Below, one piece after another: positions 25,378 through 33,918 of a stretch of 35,597 bases of DNA. Each line of letters opens with the position of its first letter. The stretch's first letter is position 1. The stretch covers positions 1 through 35,597 of the forward strand of contig CAJFTV010000059.1 in assembly GCA_904420055.1 (NCBI GenBank), written 5' to 3'. The DNA is from Candidatus Alloscillospira gallinarum. Its GTDB lineage: Bacteria > Bacillota > Clostridia > Oscillospirales > Oscillospiraceae. Both the position numbers and the translations under genes were made by a program. Below the pieces are notes generated by a model. It was not told the origin of the DNA. It saw only the letters and a program-made list of their open reading frames with translations, and made no database searches.

Positions 25378-27009
25378 TCATCTCTTTCTCAGTTCTGATT
25401 TTCTTATTTTTCCGCTTATGGTCTTTGGCATTTCAGACACAAATTCCACTATGCGAATCCACTTGTACTCCGCAAGCTTTGCATTGCAGAAATCACGGAT
25501 ATCCTTTTCAAGCTCCCTGGTGGGTTCATAGCCCGGTACCGGTACAACGACAGCTTTTATGGCCTGGCCGCGAAATTTATCAGGCACACCGATAACGCTG
25601 CACTCCAGCACAGCCGGGTGCTCAACAAGCACATTTTCCACCTCATACGGCCCTATACGGAAGCCTCCGCTCTTTATAATATCGTCAAATCTTCCATGGA
25701 ACCAGAAAACCCCGTCCTCGTCCTGCCAGGCCGCATCTCCCGTGTGATAGACTCCGCCTCTCCACACATGCTCATACAGCTTGTCATTATCAAGATAGTT
25801 CACGAAAAGCCCTATGGGTCTTTTACCGTCCTTCGGCACAATTACAATTTCGCCGATTGCCCCCACAGGTGTGGGCGAGCCGTCCTTCTGCCTGAGTTCA
25901 ACCCTGTACTGCGGAGAGGGGCGCCCCAGGGAGCCGTCAACAGATGTGTGACCGCTGAAATTCGCAGTTATAATCGTTGTCTCCGTCTGGCCGTAGCCCT
26001 CACGAAGCTCAAGCCCCGTGCGTGCCTTAAATTTTGCAAATACCTCTGGAGAGAGAAACTCGCCTGCCGTGACCGCCTGTTTAAGCGTTGGTACATCAGG
26101 CACGTTTTTCCTCAAAAGATAGCGGTAAATCGTGGGAGGTGCGCAGAAAGAGGTCACGCCGTATTTATTTATAATTGTGACAAGCTGTTTGGGGTCAAAG
26201 TTATCAAAATCAAACACCATTACGGCGCTCCCCACAAGCCATTGGCCGTACAGCTTGCCCCAGGAGGCTTTTGCCCATCCTGTCTCGGATACTGTAAAGT
26301 GCAGCCCGCCGTCCTCCGCCTGCTGCCAGTACCTTGCGGTAACTATATGGGCAAGGGGATAAGTGAAATCGTGTATAACCCCCTTGGGATAATCTGTCGT
26401 GCCGGAGGTAAAGTACATCACCATCGGGTCATGGGCCGCCGTCTCCTGACGCGCAAGCGTATCAGAGGCCGTCTCGACCGCTTCCGTAAAATTTTCAAAT
26501 CCATCTATATTTTTTTGAACGCACCAGAGTCTGCAGCTGTATTTCTCCTGCTCAACCGCCTCCATGACCTTAGCAGGCACCTCGTTAAACGGCGTACATA
26601 TTATACCCGCTGCCTTTGAGCTGTTTATGCGGTACACAAAATCCTCTGTTGTCAGCATGTGGGTAACAGGTATCATAACAGCGCCAATTTTGTGCAGCGC
26701 AATAGACACATACCAGTATTCATAGTGGCGCTTTAATGCCACTATCACCCTGTCTCCGCGTCCAATACCCGCCTGCATAAATACATTTGCCGCCTTATTG
26801 CTGAGCCGGCTTATATCCCCAAAGGAAAAAAAGTGCTCCTCCCCTTCGGGATTGCACCAGACAAGCGCCCGCTTATCCGGTGTTTTCTCTGCAACCGCGT
26901 CTACAACGTCGTAGCCGAAATTAAAATTATCCGGGTAGCTTATATCGATATTCGTAAGTCTGCCGTCACTGTCAAGTGTCTCCATACAAAAATTCTTATA
27001 GATGCTCAT
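25378..27009 (-). CDS. Acyl-CoA synthetase (AMP-forming), medium-chain-type
   Basis: A 543-residue ANL-superfamily ligase that makes acyl-CoA from a free acid, ATP and CoA. The P-loop YFTSGTTDYPKGVIHD is near 210-225. GYGQTETT is the A5 motif, YHTGDAAWQDEDG the A7 motif, FDDIIKSGGFRIGPYEVE the hinge, and the C-terminal catalytic lysine is in TISGKIRKSEL. The overall sequence resembles the medium-chain (ACSM-like) branch rather than acetyl-CoA synthetase. Chain length and substrate cannot be read. The start ATG overlaps the accA stop by 4 nt, so it is translationally coupled to acetyl-CoA carboxylase. That is unusual for this kind of ligase and suggests it is part of the fatty-acid operon. Confidence 0.93.
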   Translation of the reverse strand: MSIYKNFCMETLDSDGRLTNIDISYPDNFNFGYDVVDAVAEKTPDKRALVWCNPEGEEHFFSFGDISRLSNKAANVFMQAGIGRGDRVIVALKRHYEYWYVSIALHKIGAVMIPVTHMLTTEDFVYRINSSKAAGIICTPFNEVPAKVMEAVEQEKYSCRLWCVQKNIDGFENFTEAVETASDTLARQETAAHDPMVMYFTSGTTDYPKGVIHDFTYPLAHIVTARYWQQAEDGGLHFTVSETGWAKASWGKLYGQWLVGSAVMVFDFDNFDPKQLVTIINKYGVTSFCAPPTIYRYLLRKNVPDVPTLKQAVTAGEFLSPEVFAKFKARTGLELREGYGQTETTIITANFSGHTSVDGSLGRPSPQYRVELRQKDGSPTPVGAIGEIVIVPKDGKRPIGLFVNYLDNDKLYEHVWRGGVYHTGDAAWQDEDGVFWFHGRFDDIIKSGGFRIGPYEVENVLVEHPAVLECSVIGVPDKFRGQAIKAVVVPVPGYEPTRELEKDIRDFCNAKLAEYKWIRIVEFVSEMPKTISGKIRKSELRKR

Positions 27010-27824
27010 GTATCGCTCCTTGTATCTTCCGCCTCTCTATTTTCCGAGGTCGGTTTTCCAAATGCCCGAAAGCGCTCATAGCGCTTTTGAGGCAGATTGT
27101 CTTCTGTCAGCAGGCCCTGAATTTCCCCGTAAAGCTTCTCCCTTAGATTTTCGTAAAAGCTTTTTTGACCGATATCCGCCTCAGGCAGCACCTCTTCTAC
27201 GACGCCGTAGCTCAGCGCATCCTGAGCGGTCAGCTTCAAATACGCCGCTGCGTCCGCCGCCTTTGAGGAGTCTTTCCATAAGATGCTGGCGCACCCCTCA
27301 GGCGAAATGACCGAGTAAACGGCATTTTCAAGCATCCAGACCCGGTCCGCCACCGACAGGGCAAGCGCTCCGCCGCTGCCACCTTCACCGATTAAAACCG
27401 ATATGACAGGCACGTTCAGCGTCATCATCGCAGTAAGATTTTCCGCAATCGCCTGCCCCTGTCCGCGCTCCTCCGCGTCAATTCCGCAGTACGCGCCGGA
27501 CGTGTCCACAAAACAGATAACCGGCCTTTTAAACTTCTCGGCCTGGTACATCAGGCGCAGGGCCTTTCTGTAGCCGTCGGGGCTGGGCGCCCCAAAAGAA
27601 CGCGCCGTGCGCTCCCTCATTGTATGGCCCTTTTCTATTGCAATTACCGTAACCGGAATATCGTTTAAAAGGGCAATTCCGCCGACAATCGCGGGGTCGT
27701 CTCCAAAGCGCCTGTCGCCGTGAAGCTCAAAAAATCCCTTAAATATTCCACGGATATAGTCCAGTCCCGTTGGACGCTTATTGCCTCTGGCGATTTTAAC
27801 TTTCTCGTAAGCTGTCTTACTCAT
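27006..27824 (-). CDS. accA: Acetyl-CoA carboxylase carboxyltransferase, alpha subunit
   Basis: A 272-residue subunit that, with AccD, moves the carboxyl group from carboxybiotin to acetyl-CoA to give malonyl-CoA. The family block GLDYIRGIFKGFFELHGDR starts it, followed by GGIALLNDIPVTVIA, FGAPSPDGYRKALRLM, the CFVDTSGAYCGIDAEERGQ run and IGEGGSGGALALSVADRVWML. The length is slightly short, as in the shorter Gram-positive AccA forms. A GGGAGGT site precedes the ATG. It overlaps accD and the acyl-CoA synthetase by 4 nt each. Confidence 0.97.
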   Translation of the reverse strand: MSKTAYEKVKIARGNKRPTGLDYIRGIFKGFFELHGDRRFGDDPAIVGGIALLNDIPVTVIAIEKGHTMRERTARSFGAPSPDGYRKALRLMYQAEKFKRPVICFVDTSGAYCGIDAEERGQGQAIAENLTAMMTLNVPVISVLIGEGGSGGALALSVADRVWMLENAVYSVISPEGCASILWKDSSKAADAAAYLKLTAQDALSYGVVEEVLPEADIGQKSFYENLREKLYGEIQGLLTEDNLPQKRYERFRAFGKPTSENREAEDTRSDT

Positions 27825-28693
27825 ACCGCACCTCCCCTTGCATGTAAATCAAGAAGGTGTACAATAGTGTCCTTTTGTGTCTGTCTCGGCACAATAGCGT
27901 CCACAAAACCGTGTTTCAAAAGGAACTCCGATGTCTGAAATCCCTTGGGCAGCGCCTTTCTCGTCGTCTGCTCAACCACACGCGCACCGGCAAAACCAAT
28001 CGTGGCTCCGGGCTCCGCAAGGATTATATCCCCTTCCATGGCAAAGCTGGCAGTTACGCCGCCGGTGGTGGGGTCCGTCAGTATTGTCAGGTAAAAAAGG
28101 CCGGCGTCGGAGTGGCGCTTTACCGCGCCGCTGGTCTTTGCCATCTGCATGAGAGAGAGAATTCCCTCCTGCATTCTGGCACCGCCGGACACGGTATATC
28201 CAATCACCGGCAGGCGGTTTTCAAGGGCATACTCAAAAAGCAGGGTAATCTTCTCCCCCACAACGGTGCCCATGCTGCCCATCATAAAATACGGCTCCAT
28301 TACAAACAGGCAGCACTTTCTGCCGTTAAATTCAGCTGTGCCGCAGATTACCGCTTCCTCCTCGCGGCTGGCGTCGCACACCGTCTCCAGCTTTTTGTCA
28401 TAACCGGGAAAATCAAGTGGATTTGCAGACCTCATATCAGAAAACATCTCATTAAAAGAGTCCTTGTCGGTCACAAAGCGTATTCTCTGCCTGGCCGCCA
28501 TTCTGAAGTGATAGCCGCAGGAACACGTGTTGTAATTTGACCACAGGCGGCTTAGGGGAATTGACTTATGACAGTTCGGACAGGTCTTTTCCTGTTCATA
28601 TTCGTCCTGCTGAACAGCGGCAACTGTCCGCCCCTCTTTTTCCAGTTCGTTCTGGGGCCTGTGGATAAAGCTTAAAAGCGGCACTTTTTTCAC
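27821..28693 (-). CDS. accD: Acetyl-CoA carboxylase carboxyltransferase, beta subunit
   Basis: A 290-residue subunit. The N-terminal zinc ribbon has Cys38 and Cys41 (CPNC), then Cys57 and Cys59 (CSCG), so the second pair is C-x-C rather than the usual C-x2-C. The crotonase-fold domain follows with SANPLDFPGYDKKL, MEPYFMMGSMGTVVGEKI, the SGGARMQEGILSLMQMAKT oxyanion region and LTDPTTGGVTASFAMEGDI. The start is GTG at 28693, overlapping the accC stop, with AAGG close by; a second GTG three codons in is an alternative start. The order accC-accD-accA matches Gram-positive fatty-acid operons. Confidence 0.97.
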   Translation of the reverse strand: MKKVPLLSFIHRPQNELEKEGRTVAAVQQDEYEQEKTCPNCHKSIPLSRLWSNYNTCSCGYHFRMAARQRIRFVTDKDSFNEMFSDMRSANPLDFPGYDKKLETVCDASREEEAVICGTAEFNGRKCCLFVMEPYFMMGSMGTVVGEKITLLFEYALENRLPVIGYTVSGGARMQEGILSLMQMAKTSGAVKRHSDAGLFYLTILTDPTTGGVTASFAMEGDIILAEPGATIGFAGARVVEQTTRKALPKGFQTSEFLLKHGFVDAIVPRQTQKDTIVHLLDLHARGGAV

Positions 28694-29997
28694 CTGCCTT
28701 CCATAAATCTCAAATCATACTTTCCCTCTACAAAGAGAGGGTCGCTCACAAGTTCAAGCTGCTCTTCTATGTTTGTCTCTACCCCGTCAATTACAAGCTC
28801 ACAGAGGGCAGCCTTCAGCTTGCGCATTGCCTCTTCCCTCGTGCCTGCCATTACAATCAGCTTGCCGAGAAGAGAGTCATAAAACGGGGATATCTCCGCC
28901 CCCTGAACCATGTAAGTATCAAAGCGCACAAACGGCCCGCCAGGTATGTGGAGCATTCTTACCGTACCGGTGGACCGGGCGTTTATGCGGCACTCAACCG
29001 ACACGCCCCGCATGAGAATGTCCTCCTGCTTAAAGCGTATGGGTATTCCCGCCGCCGTGCGTATCTGCCACTTTACAAGGTCAATGCCGGTCAGCGCCTC
29101 TGTCACCGTATGCTCCACCTGAAGCCGGACATTCATTTCCATGAACCAGAAATTTCCGCTGCTGTCCAAAAGGAACTCCAGAGTTCCAAGTCCCACATAG
29201 CCCACTTTTTTTACGGCCTTTACAACCGCCTCAGACAGCTCACGGCGCTGTTTTTCACTCACAGCCGGAGACGGCGACTCTTCAATGAGCTTCTGGTGGC
29301 GCCGCTGTACTGAGCAGTCCCGCTCTCCTAGACAGACCACGTTTCCCGCTTCGTCGGCTAATATCTGCATCTCCACGTGGTGCGCGGGATACACATATTT
29401 CTCCATGTACATTGCCCCGTCGCCAAAGGAAGCCTCGCTCTCGGAAACAGCCAGCGGAAACACCTGCATAAGCTCGCTGTCATTTTCCACCATACGTATG
29501 CCCCGGCCGCCTCCGCCGGAGCGGGCCTTCAGCATAACAGGATAGCCTATCCGCTCTGCCTCCGCTAACGCCTCTTCAACAGACGTCAAAACGCCGCTTC
29601 CGGGAATAACCGCAAGTCCCGCGTCACTCATAAGCTCCTTAATCTGCGCCTTGTCAGAAAGGCGCTCCATATTATCGGCGTCCGGCCCGATAAAGGCTAT
29701 GCCGTTTTTTCTGCAAAGGGAGGCAAAATGGGCATTCTCAGACAGGAACCCATACCCGGGGTGAATCGCCTTTGCGCCCGTCACAAGTGCGGCAGAAATC
29801 ACCCGCTCCTCATTTAAATAGCTCTCTAGCGGAGACGCCGGGCCAATACATACGCTCTCGTCTGCCAGGGCCACATGCAGCGCATCCTCGTCCGCTTTAG
29901 AGTACACCGCCACCGTCGCGACGCCCATCTCCTTGCACGCCCTTATAATGCGAACCGCTATCTCTCCGCGGTTTGCAATCAAGATTTTTGAGAACAT
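28690..29997 (-). CDS. accC: Biotin carboxylase subunit of acetyl-CoA carboxylase
   Basis: A 435-residue ATP-grasp enzyme that carboxylates the biotin on AccB with bicarbonate and ATP. The sequence starts MFSKILIANRGEIAVRII, has the family HPGYGFLSEN, the Gly-rich KARSGGGGRGIRMV lid and the active-site EMNVRLQVEHTVTE. The length is a little under the common 445-450 residues, with the C-terminus trimmed but no motif lost. The ATG overlaps the end of fabZ by 19 nt, and GGAG lies 8 nt upstream. Confidence 0.98.
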   Translation of the reverse strand: MFSKILIANRGEIAVRIIRACKEMGVATVAVYSKADEDALHVALADESVCIGPASPLESYLNEERVISAALVTGAKAIHPGYGFLSENAHFASLCRKNGIAFIGPDADNMERLSDKAQIKELMSDAGLAVIPGSGVLTSVEEALAEAERIGYPVMLKARSGGGGRGIRMVENDSELMQVFPLAVSESEASFGDGAMYMEKYVYPAHHVEMQILADEAGNVVCLGERDCSVQRRHQKLIEESPSPAVSEKQRRELSEAVVKAVKKVGYVGLGTLEFLLDSSGNFWFMEMNVRLQVEHTVTEALTGIDLVKWQIRTAAGIPIRFKQEDILMRGVSVECRINARSTGTVRMLHIPGGPFVRFDTYMVQGAEISPFYDSLLGKLIVMAGTREEAMRKLKAALCELVIDGVETNIEEQLELVSDPLFVEGKYDLRFMEGR

Positions 29998-30416
29998 GTT
30001 TCACGCTCCATTATTGCAAAGGAAAATTCTGCCTTAATACACAGCTTATCTCCCACATAGCCCTTGCCCTCAGCAAAATAAAACGGTGGCTTTGCCCGGG
30101 TTATGCGGCACCTTGTCTCAAATTTGTCCCCGGGAAGGACAGGGGACTTAAAGCGCACATTGTTGAGTCCCGTGTACATGGGCATTTTTTCCTCAGTCAT
30201 CTCCCCGGATAATAGGACACAGGCGGACTGCGCCAGTATCTCGCACTGGATAACCCCCGGTACAATGGGTGAGCCGGGAAAATGTCCCTGCAAAAACCAC
30301 TCGTCGCCCCGGACATTGTAAATTCCATGGGCCTCGTCGCCCTCGCGCTCCACCTCGTCAAGCAGGAGCATATTGTCCCTGTGCGGGAGAATTTTCTTAA
30401 TTTCCTCCTTGTTCAC
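29979..30416 (-). CDS. fabZ: 3-Hydroxyacyl-ACP dehydratase FabZ
   Basis: A 145-residue hotdog dehydratase that removes water from 3-hydroxyacyl-ACP. The start ILPHRDNMLLLDEV is typical. The catalytic His45 is in GHFPGSPIVPGV and Glu59 follows in a CEILAQ stretch. The start codon is GTG (30416), with GGAGGG 9 nt upstream inside the accB stop region. No FabA-like or FabM-like isomerase is in the window, so unsaturated chains would need another enzyme or a bifunctional FabZ. Confidence 0.97.
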   Translation of the reverse strand: MNKEEIKKILPHRDNMLLLDEVEREGDEAHGIYNVRGDEWFLQGHFPGSPIVPGVIQCEILAQSACVLLSGEMTEEKMPMYTGLNNVRFKSPVLPGDKFETRCRITRAKPPFYFAEGKGYVGDKLCIKAEFSFAIMERETCSQKS

Positions 30417-30420
30417 GGTC

Positions 30421-30849
30421 TCATACCCTCCTTATGCGGAAAAGCTCACAGCCGTAGTCCACTACCTGACCGTTCTGGACACACACCTTCTGTATAACGC
30501 CGTCGGTCTCCGCCGTGAGCTCATTCATGAGCTTCATGGCCTCAATTATGCAGAGGGTATCTCCTCTCTTAACCGTGTCACCCTCTTTTACAAAGGGCTC
30601 GGCGTTCTCCGCCGGCGCGGCATAAAACATACCCACCATTGGAGATGTCACACTTACATAGTCCCCAGATGTCTCACTCTGAGGCTCAGCATAAACAGGC
30701 GCCTCTGCCGGAACGGGCACAACAGCCGCAGCCGGGGCTGTACCCATGCGCTCCAAACGCACTACCTTGTCATTTTCCCTTATCTCAAGTCCTGTAAGCT
30801 CCAGCTCTTTCATGAGCTTTGCATACTTTCTGATATCCGCTTCTCTCAT
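30421..30849 (-). CDS. accB: Biotin carboxyl carrier protein of acetyl-CoA carboxylase
   Basis: A 142-residue carrier. A helical N-terminus (1-35) and a Pro/Ala-rich flexible linker (about 37-60) lead to the biotinyl domain at 65-142. The biotin attachment site is Lys106 in a CIIEAMKLMNEL run. BirA, at the distal end of the same cluster, should modify it. It starts 3 nt after the fabF stop. Confidence 0.97.
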   Translation of the reverse strand: MREADIRKYAKLMKELELTGLEIRENDKVVRLERMGTAPAAAVVPVPAEAPVYAEPQSETSGDYVSVTSPMVGMFYAAPAENAEPFVKEGDTVKRGDTLCIIEAMKLMNELTAETDGVIQKVCVQNGQVVDYGCELFRIRRV

Positions 30850-30852
30850 ATG

Positions 30853-32094
30853 TCATACCTTTCTGAATGCAAGGCAGGCATTGTGCCCGCCGAAACCAAG
30901 TGAATTTGAAACAGCAAGCTGAATGTCAGCCTTTACCGCTTTATTCGGAACATAGTTTAAATCACACTCCGGATCCGGCTCCAGAAGGTTTATTGTAGGA
31001 GCAATAATTCCGGTATTCAGTGTCTTGAGGCATGCAATCGCCTCAATTGCACCGGCAGCGCCCAACATATGACCCGTCATTGACTTTGTGGAGCTTATAT
31101 AGGCCTTTTTAGCCTGCTCCTCTCCCAGGGCCGACTTTATGGCCTTTGTCTCCGCCGCGTCATTTAAGGGAGTTCCGGTGCCGTGGGCGTTTACATATAC
31201 TGTCTCCTCGCCCGTATAGCCGCTCTCTTCAAGGGCCTGTCGCATGGCTCTCGCGCCTCCGGAGGCATCGGGCAGCGGGGCAGTAATGTGGTATGCATCG
31301 CAGGTTGAGCCGTATCCGCACACCTCGCCGTAAATTACGGCGCCTCGGCTTTTTGCGTGTTCATACTCCTCCAGCACAAGGGCTGCCGCCCCCTCGCCAA
31401 TTACAAATCCGGCACGTCTCCGGTCAAACGGCAGCGACGCCGCATTTGGGTCCTCAGCAACCGACAGGGCATGCATATTTACAAATCCGGCAACGCCGCA
31501 CTCTGAAATCGCAGCCTCGGCTCCGCCGGTTATCGCAGCATCGGCATATCCATGGCGGATAGCGCGCACTGCCTCTCCAATGGCGTTGGAGCCTGATGCG
31601 CAGGCTGTTACCGCGGGCATTGCCGCGTTCTGGCAGTTAAAGTGTATGGCAATCATACCGGCGGCCATGTTCGGTATCATCATTGGCACAAAGAAAGGAG
31701 ATACTCTTCCCGGCCCCCGCTTTATCAGCTTGTTGTGTTCCTCTGTAAATGTGCGTATTCCGCCTATACCTGAGCCGAAATACACCGCTACACGCTCCGG
31801 GGGCAGCGTCCCTATAACACCGCTGTCCTCCACCGCCTGGCAGGCCGCGGCGACACCGAACTGTGCATATCTGTCGCTGCGGAGAACATCGGACTTCTCC
31901 ATATAATCCCTCGGATTAAAGTCCTTTACCTCTGCTCCAAGCTTTGCCTTGTAATCTGTAGTGTCAAACAGCGTAATCGGGCCTATGCCATTTACGCCTG
32001 CAACCATGTTGTCCCAAACCTGAGACACGGTATTTCCTATTGGAGTGATGGCTCCAAGTCCCGTTACAACCACTCTGCGGTTATTCTGTGTCAT
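30853..32094 (-). CDS. fabF: 3-Oxoacyl-ACP synthase II (FabF)
   Basis: A 413-residue elongating ketoacyl synthase. The Cys-His-His triad is Cys165 (TACASGSNAIGEA), His304 (NAHGTGTPLNDAAET) and His342 (STKSMTGHMLGAAGA), with Lys337. This is the KASII type, not the FabH type, which would have Cys-His-Asn. The ATG at 32094 follows GGAGGT; a 12-codon in-frame extension upstream is not family-like. It is preceded by a 178-nt structured gap with a probable internal promoter, the only wide gap inside the fab/acc operon. Confidence 0.98.
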   Translation of the reverse strand: MTQNNRRVVVTGLGAITPIGNTVSQVWDNMVAGVNGIGPITLFDTTDYKAKLGAEVKDFNPRDYMEKSDVLRSDRYAQFGVAAACQAVEDSGVIGTLPPERVAVYFGSGIGGIRTFTEEHNKLIKRGPGRVSPFFVPMMIPNMAAGMIAIHFNCQNAAMPAVTACASGSNAIGEAVRAIRHGYADAAITGGAEAAISECGVAGFVNMHALSVAEDPNAASLPFDRRRAGFVIGEGAAALVLEEYEHAKSRGAVIYGEVCGYGSTCDAYHITAPLPDASGGARAMRQALEESGYTGEETVYVNAHGTGTPLNDAAETKAIKSALGEEQAKKAYISSTKSMTGHMLGAAGAIEAIACLKTLNTGIIAPTINLLEPDPECDLNYVPNKAVKADIQLAVSNSLGFGGHNACLAFRKV

Positions 32095-32244
32095 AATTAC
32101 CTCCAATGCAATACCTCCGCCGCAGCGCACTGCTGCGCCGCCTTTTAAGTCTCCTGAGGAGGATTTTGCAGTTTAAAATACTACCGCCGCCGGCGGATAT
32201 ACCTATACTCATCTGCGTCCCATTCACTCAAGCATGGCACTCAG
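32095..32244 (-). promoter_or_regulatory. Structured leader region before fabF
   Basis: This non-coding stretch holds several G+C-rich self-complementary segments: a CGCAGC/GCTGCG hairpin (32121-32137), CTCCT/AGGAG (32151-32161) that includes a Shine-Dalgarno-like AGGAG, and CCGCCGGCGG (32187-32196). The mRNA could fold in competing ways close to the GGAGGT of fabF. I see no gene of convincing length in it. Confidence 0.4.
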
Positions 32245-32274
32245 ATTATACATGCTTCTTTTATGTCCTGTCTC
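32245..32274 (-). promoter_or_regulatory. Probable internal promoter for fabF and downstream genes
   Basis: A perfect TATAAT (32250-32245) and GAGACA (32274-32269, four of six matches) with an 18-nt spacer at the end of fabG. A 7-bp inverted repeat (AAGCATG at 32230-32236, CATGCTT at 32251-32257) brackets the -10 and could be an operator. Confidence 0.55.
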
Positions 32275-33007
32275 ACATGGCTATGCCGCCGTCAACCCGC
32301 AGGACCTCGCCTGTTATATACTCCGACTCGGCGAGAAATGCCACGGCATTTGCCACCTCTTCCGGATTTCCCATGCGCCCGAGGGGTATCATCCCCGCCA
32401 GGGCGTTATCCTCGCCTGATATTCCCCGGGTCATGTCAGTCTCAATAAATCCCGGTGCAACGGCGTTGCAGGTCACGTTTTTCGGCGCAAGCTCTCTGGC
32501 GACCGACTTTGTAAGCCCTATAAGACCGGCCTTTGACGCGGCATAATTTGCCTGTCCGGCATTGCCCATTATTCCGGATACCGAGCTGATATTTACAATA
32601 CTTCCGCCCTTGTTCCTGATAAAGAAAGCGGAGCAGTGGCGAATCATATTAAACGCGCCCTTCAGGTTAACGTCCAAAACATCGGAAAACGCCTGCTCGC
32701 CCATCGCCGCCACAAGCCCGTCGCGGGTTATGCCTGCGTTATTTACAAGCACGTTTACAGTGCCAAAGTCCTCTTTGATTTTCTTAACAGTGTCTTTTAC
32801 CTCTCCGAAGTCGGCCACATTGCAGCGGTAGTGCCCGGCCTTCACGCCGTACTCACTGCGGCAGAAATTGCATACCTCTTCCGCCATAGCTTCATTTCCG
32901 GCATATATAACCGCCACGTCACTTCCAAGAGACGCAAGCTTTTTTACAACTGCCGCCCCAATCCCTCTGGAGCCGCCTGTTACAACTGAAACTTTTCCTT
33001 TCAGCAT
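32273..33007 (-). CDS. fabG: 3-Oxoacyl-ACP reductase FabG
   Basis: A 244-residue short-chain dehydrogenase/reductase, NADPH-dependent. The cofactor motif TGGSRGIGAAV is near residue 10, NNAG is followed by ITRDG, and the Ser-Tyr-Lys catalytic set is in ISSVSGIMGNAGQANYAASKAG. The C-terminus VLRVDGGIAM is typical. The ATG shares one base with the fabD stop (TAATG) and is preceded by GGAGGT. Confidence 0.97.
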   Translation of the reverse strand: MLKGKVSVVTGGSRGIGAAVVKKLASLGSDVAVIYAGNEAMAEEVCNFCRSEYGVKAGHYRCNVADFGEVKDTVKKIKEDFGTVNVLVNNAGITRDGLVAAMGEQAFSDVLDVNLKGAFNMIRHCSAFFIRNKGGSIVNISSVSGIMGNAGQANYAASKAGLIGLTKSVARELAPKNVTCNAVAPGFIETDMTRGISGEDNALAGMIPLGRMGNPEEVANAVAFLAESEYITGEVLRVDGGIAM

Positions 33008-33918
33008 TATTTTACCTCCGTCAATGCCGCACTCAGCCCCTCCGGGTCCTGAACGCCAAACGTGCGCACACCTGCATCAATCTTTTTTATGAGGCCGCAG
33101 AGAGTGTTTCCGGGCCCCAGCTCTATAAATGTATCGGCGCCGCGGGCTATCATATCTCTTACAATGTCCTCCCACCTGACTGGTGAGGATATCTGCTTTG
33201 CAAGAAGCTCCCGCAGGTCGCCGGCGTACTCTTTTCCCGTGCGGTTGGAATACACCGGTATCTCCGGGCTCTTAAGCGCGCAGGAACTGAGGTACTCTCC
33301 AAACTCTGACGCGGCCTCCTCCATAAACGGGGAGTGAAAACCGGCGTTTACCTTAAGCGGCACGGCGCGGCCTCCGGCGGCCTTTACCGCATCTTTAAGC
33401 TTCGCCATGGACTCTGAAAGTCCCGCCACTGAAACCTGTCCGGGACAGTTGTAGTTAACAGGATACACACCCTCAAGCTCGGCGCAAATGCGCTCCACTT
33501 CTTCATTTGAAAGGCGGAGAACCGCCGCCATGGACGTGGGCTGTTTTTCCGCCGCTTTCTGCATGAGCTCTCCCCGGCGGCACACGGCGCGAAATCCCGT
33601 TTCAAAGTCCATTACCCCGGAATATGTAAGGGCCGCAAGTTCACCAAGTGAGAACCCTGCGGCCATGTCTGCCTTTATACCGTTTTCACTGAGAGCGGCA
33701 GCACAGGCCATCTCCACTGCAAACATGCAGGGCTGGGTATTTTTTGTCTCACAGAGCTCCTCACTGCTTCCGCTCCAGCACTGCTGTGACGTACCCGGAC
33801 GCACGGCATCAGCAGTCTGAAAAACTTCGGTGGCTCCCTTTGAGCTCTCTGCAAGCAGCTTACCCATACCTGTGTACTGGGCGCCCTGACCTGCAAAGAC
33901 AAAAGCTATTTTACCCAT
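33007..33918 (-). CDS. fabD: Malonyl-CoA:ACP transacylase FabD
   Basis: A 303-residue transacylase that loads malonate from CoA to ACP. FVFAGQGAQYTGMG starts the protein. The nucleophile Ser90 is in GFSLGE (family GHSxGE with Phe for His, a common change) and His195 is in NAGFHSPFM. The closing ELGPGNTLCGLIKK is normal. It overlaps fabK by 13 nt and has GGAG before the ATG. Confidence 0.97.
   Translation of the reverse strand: MGKIAFVFAGQGAQYTGMGKLLAESSKGATEVFQTADAVRPGTSQQCWSGSSEELCETKNTQPCMFAVEMACAAALSENGIKADMAAGFSLGELAALTYSGVMDFETGFRAVCRRGELMQKAAEKQPTSMAAVLRLSNEEVERICAELEGVYPVNYNCPGQVSVAGLSESMAKLKDAVKAAGGRAVPLKVNAGFHSPFMEEAASEFGEYLSSCALKSPEIPVYSNRTGKEYAGDLRELLAKQISSPVRWEDIVRDMIARGADTFIELGPGNTLCGLIKKIDAGVRTFGVQDPEGLSAALTEVK

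Noticed and set aside
25618-26619. A 333-codon open frame on the plus strand
   Set aside because: It is antisense to the well-supported acyl-CoA synthetase gene and has no recognisable motif. Long antisense frames are common at this codon bias.
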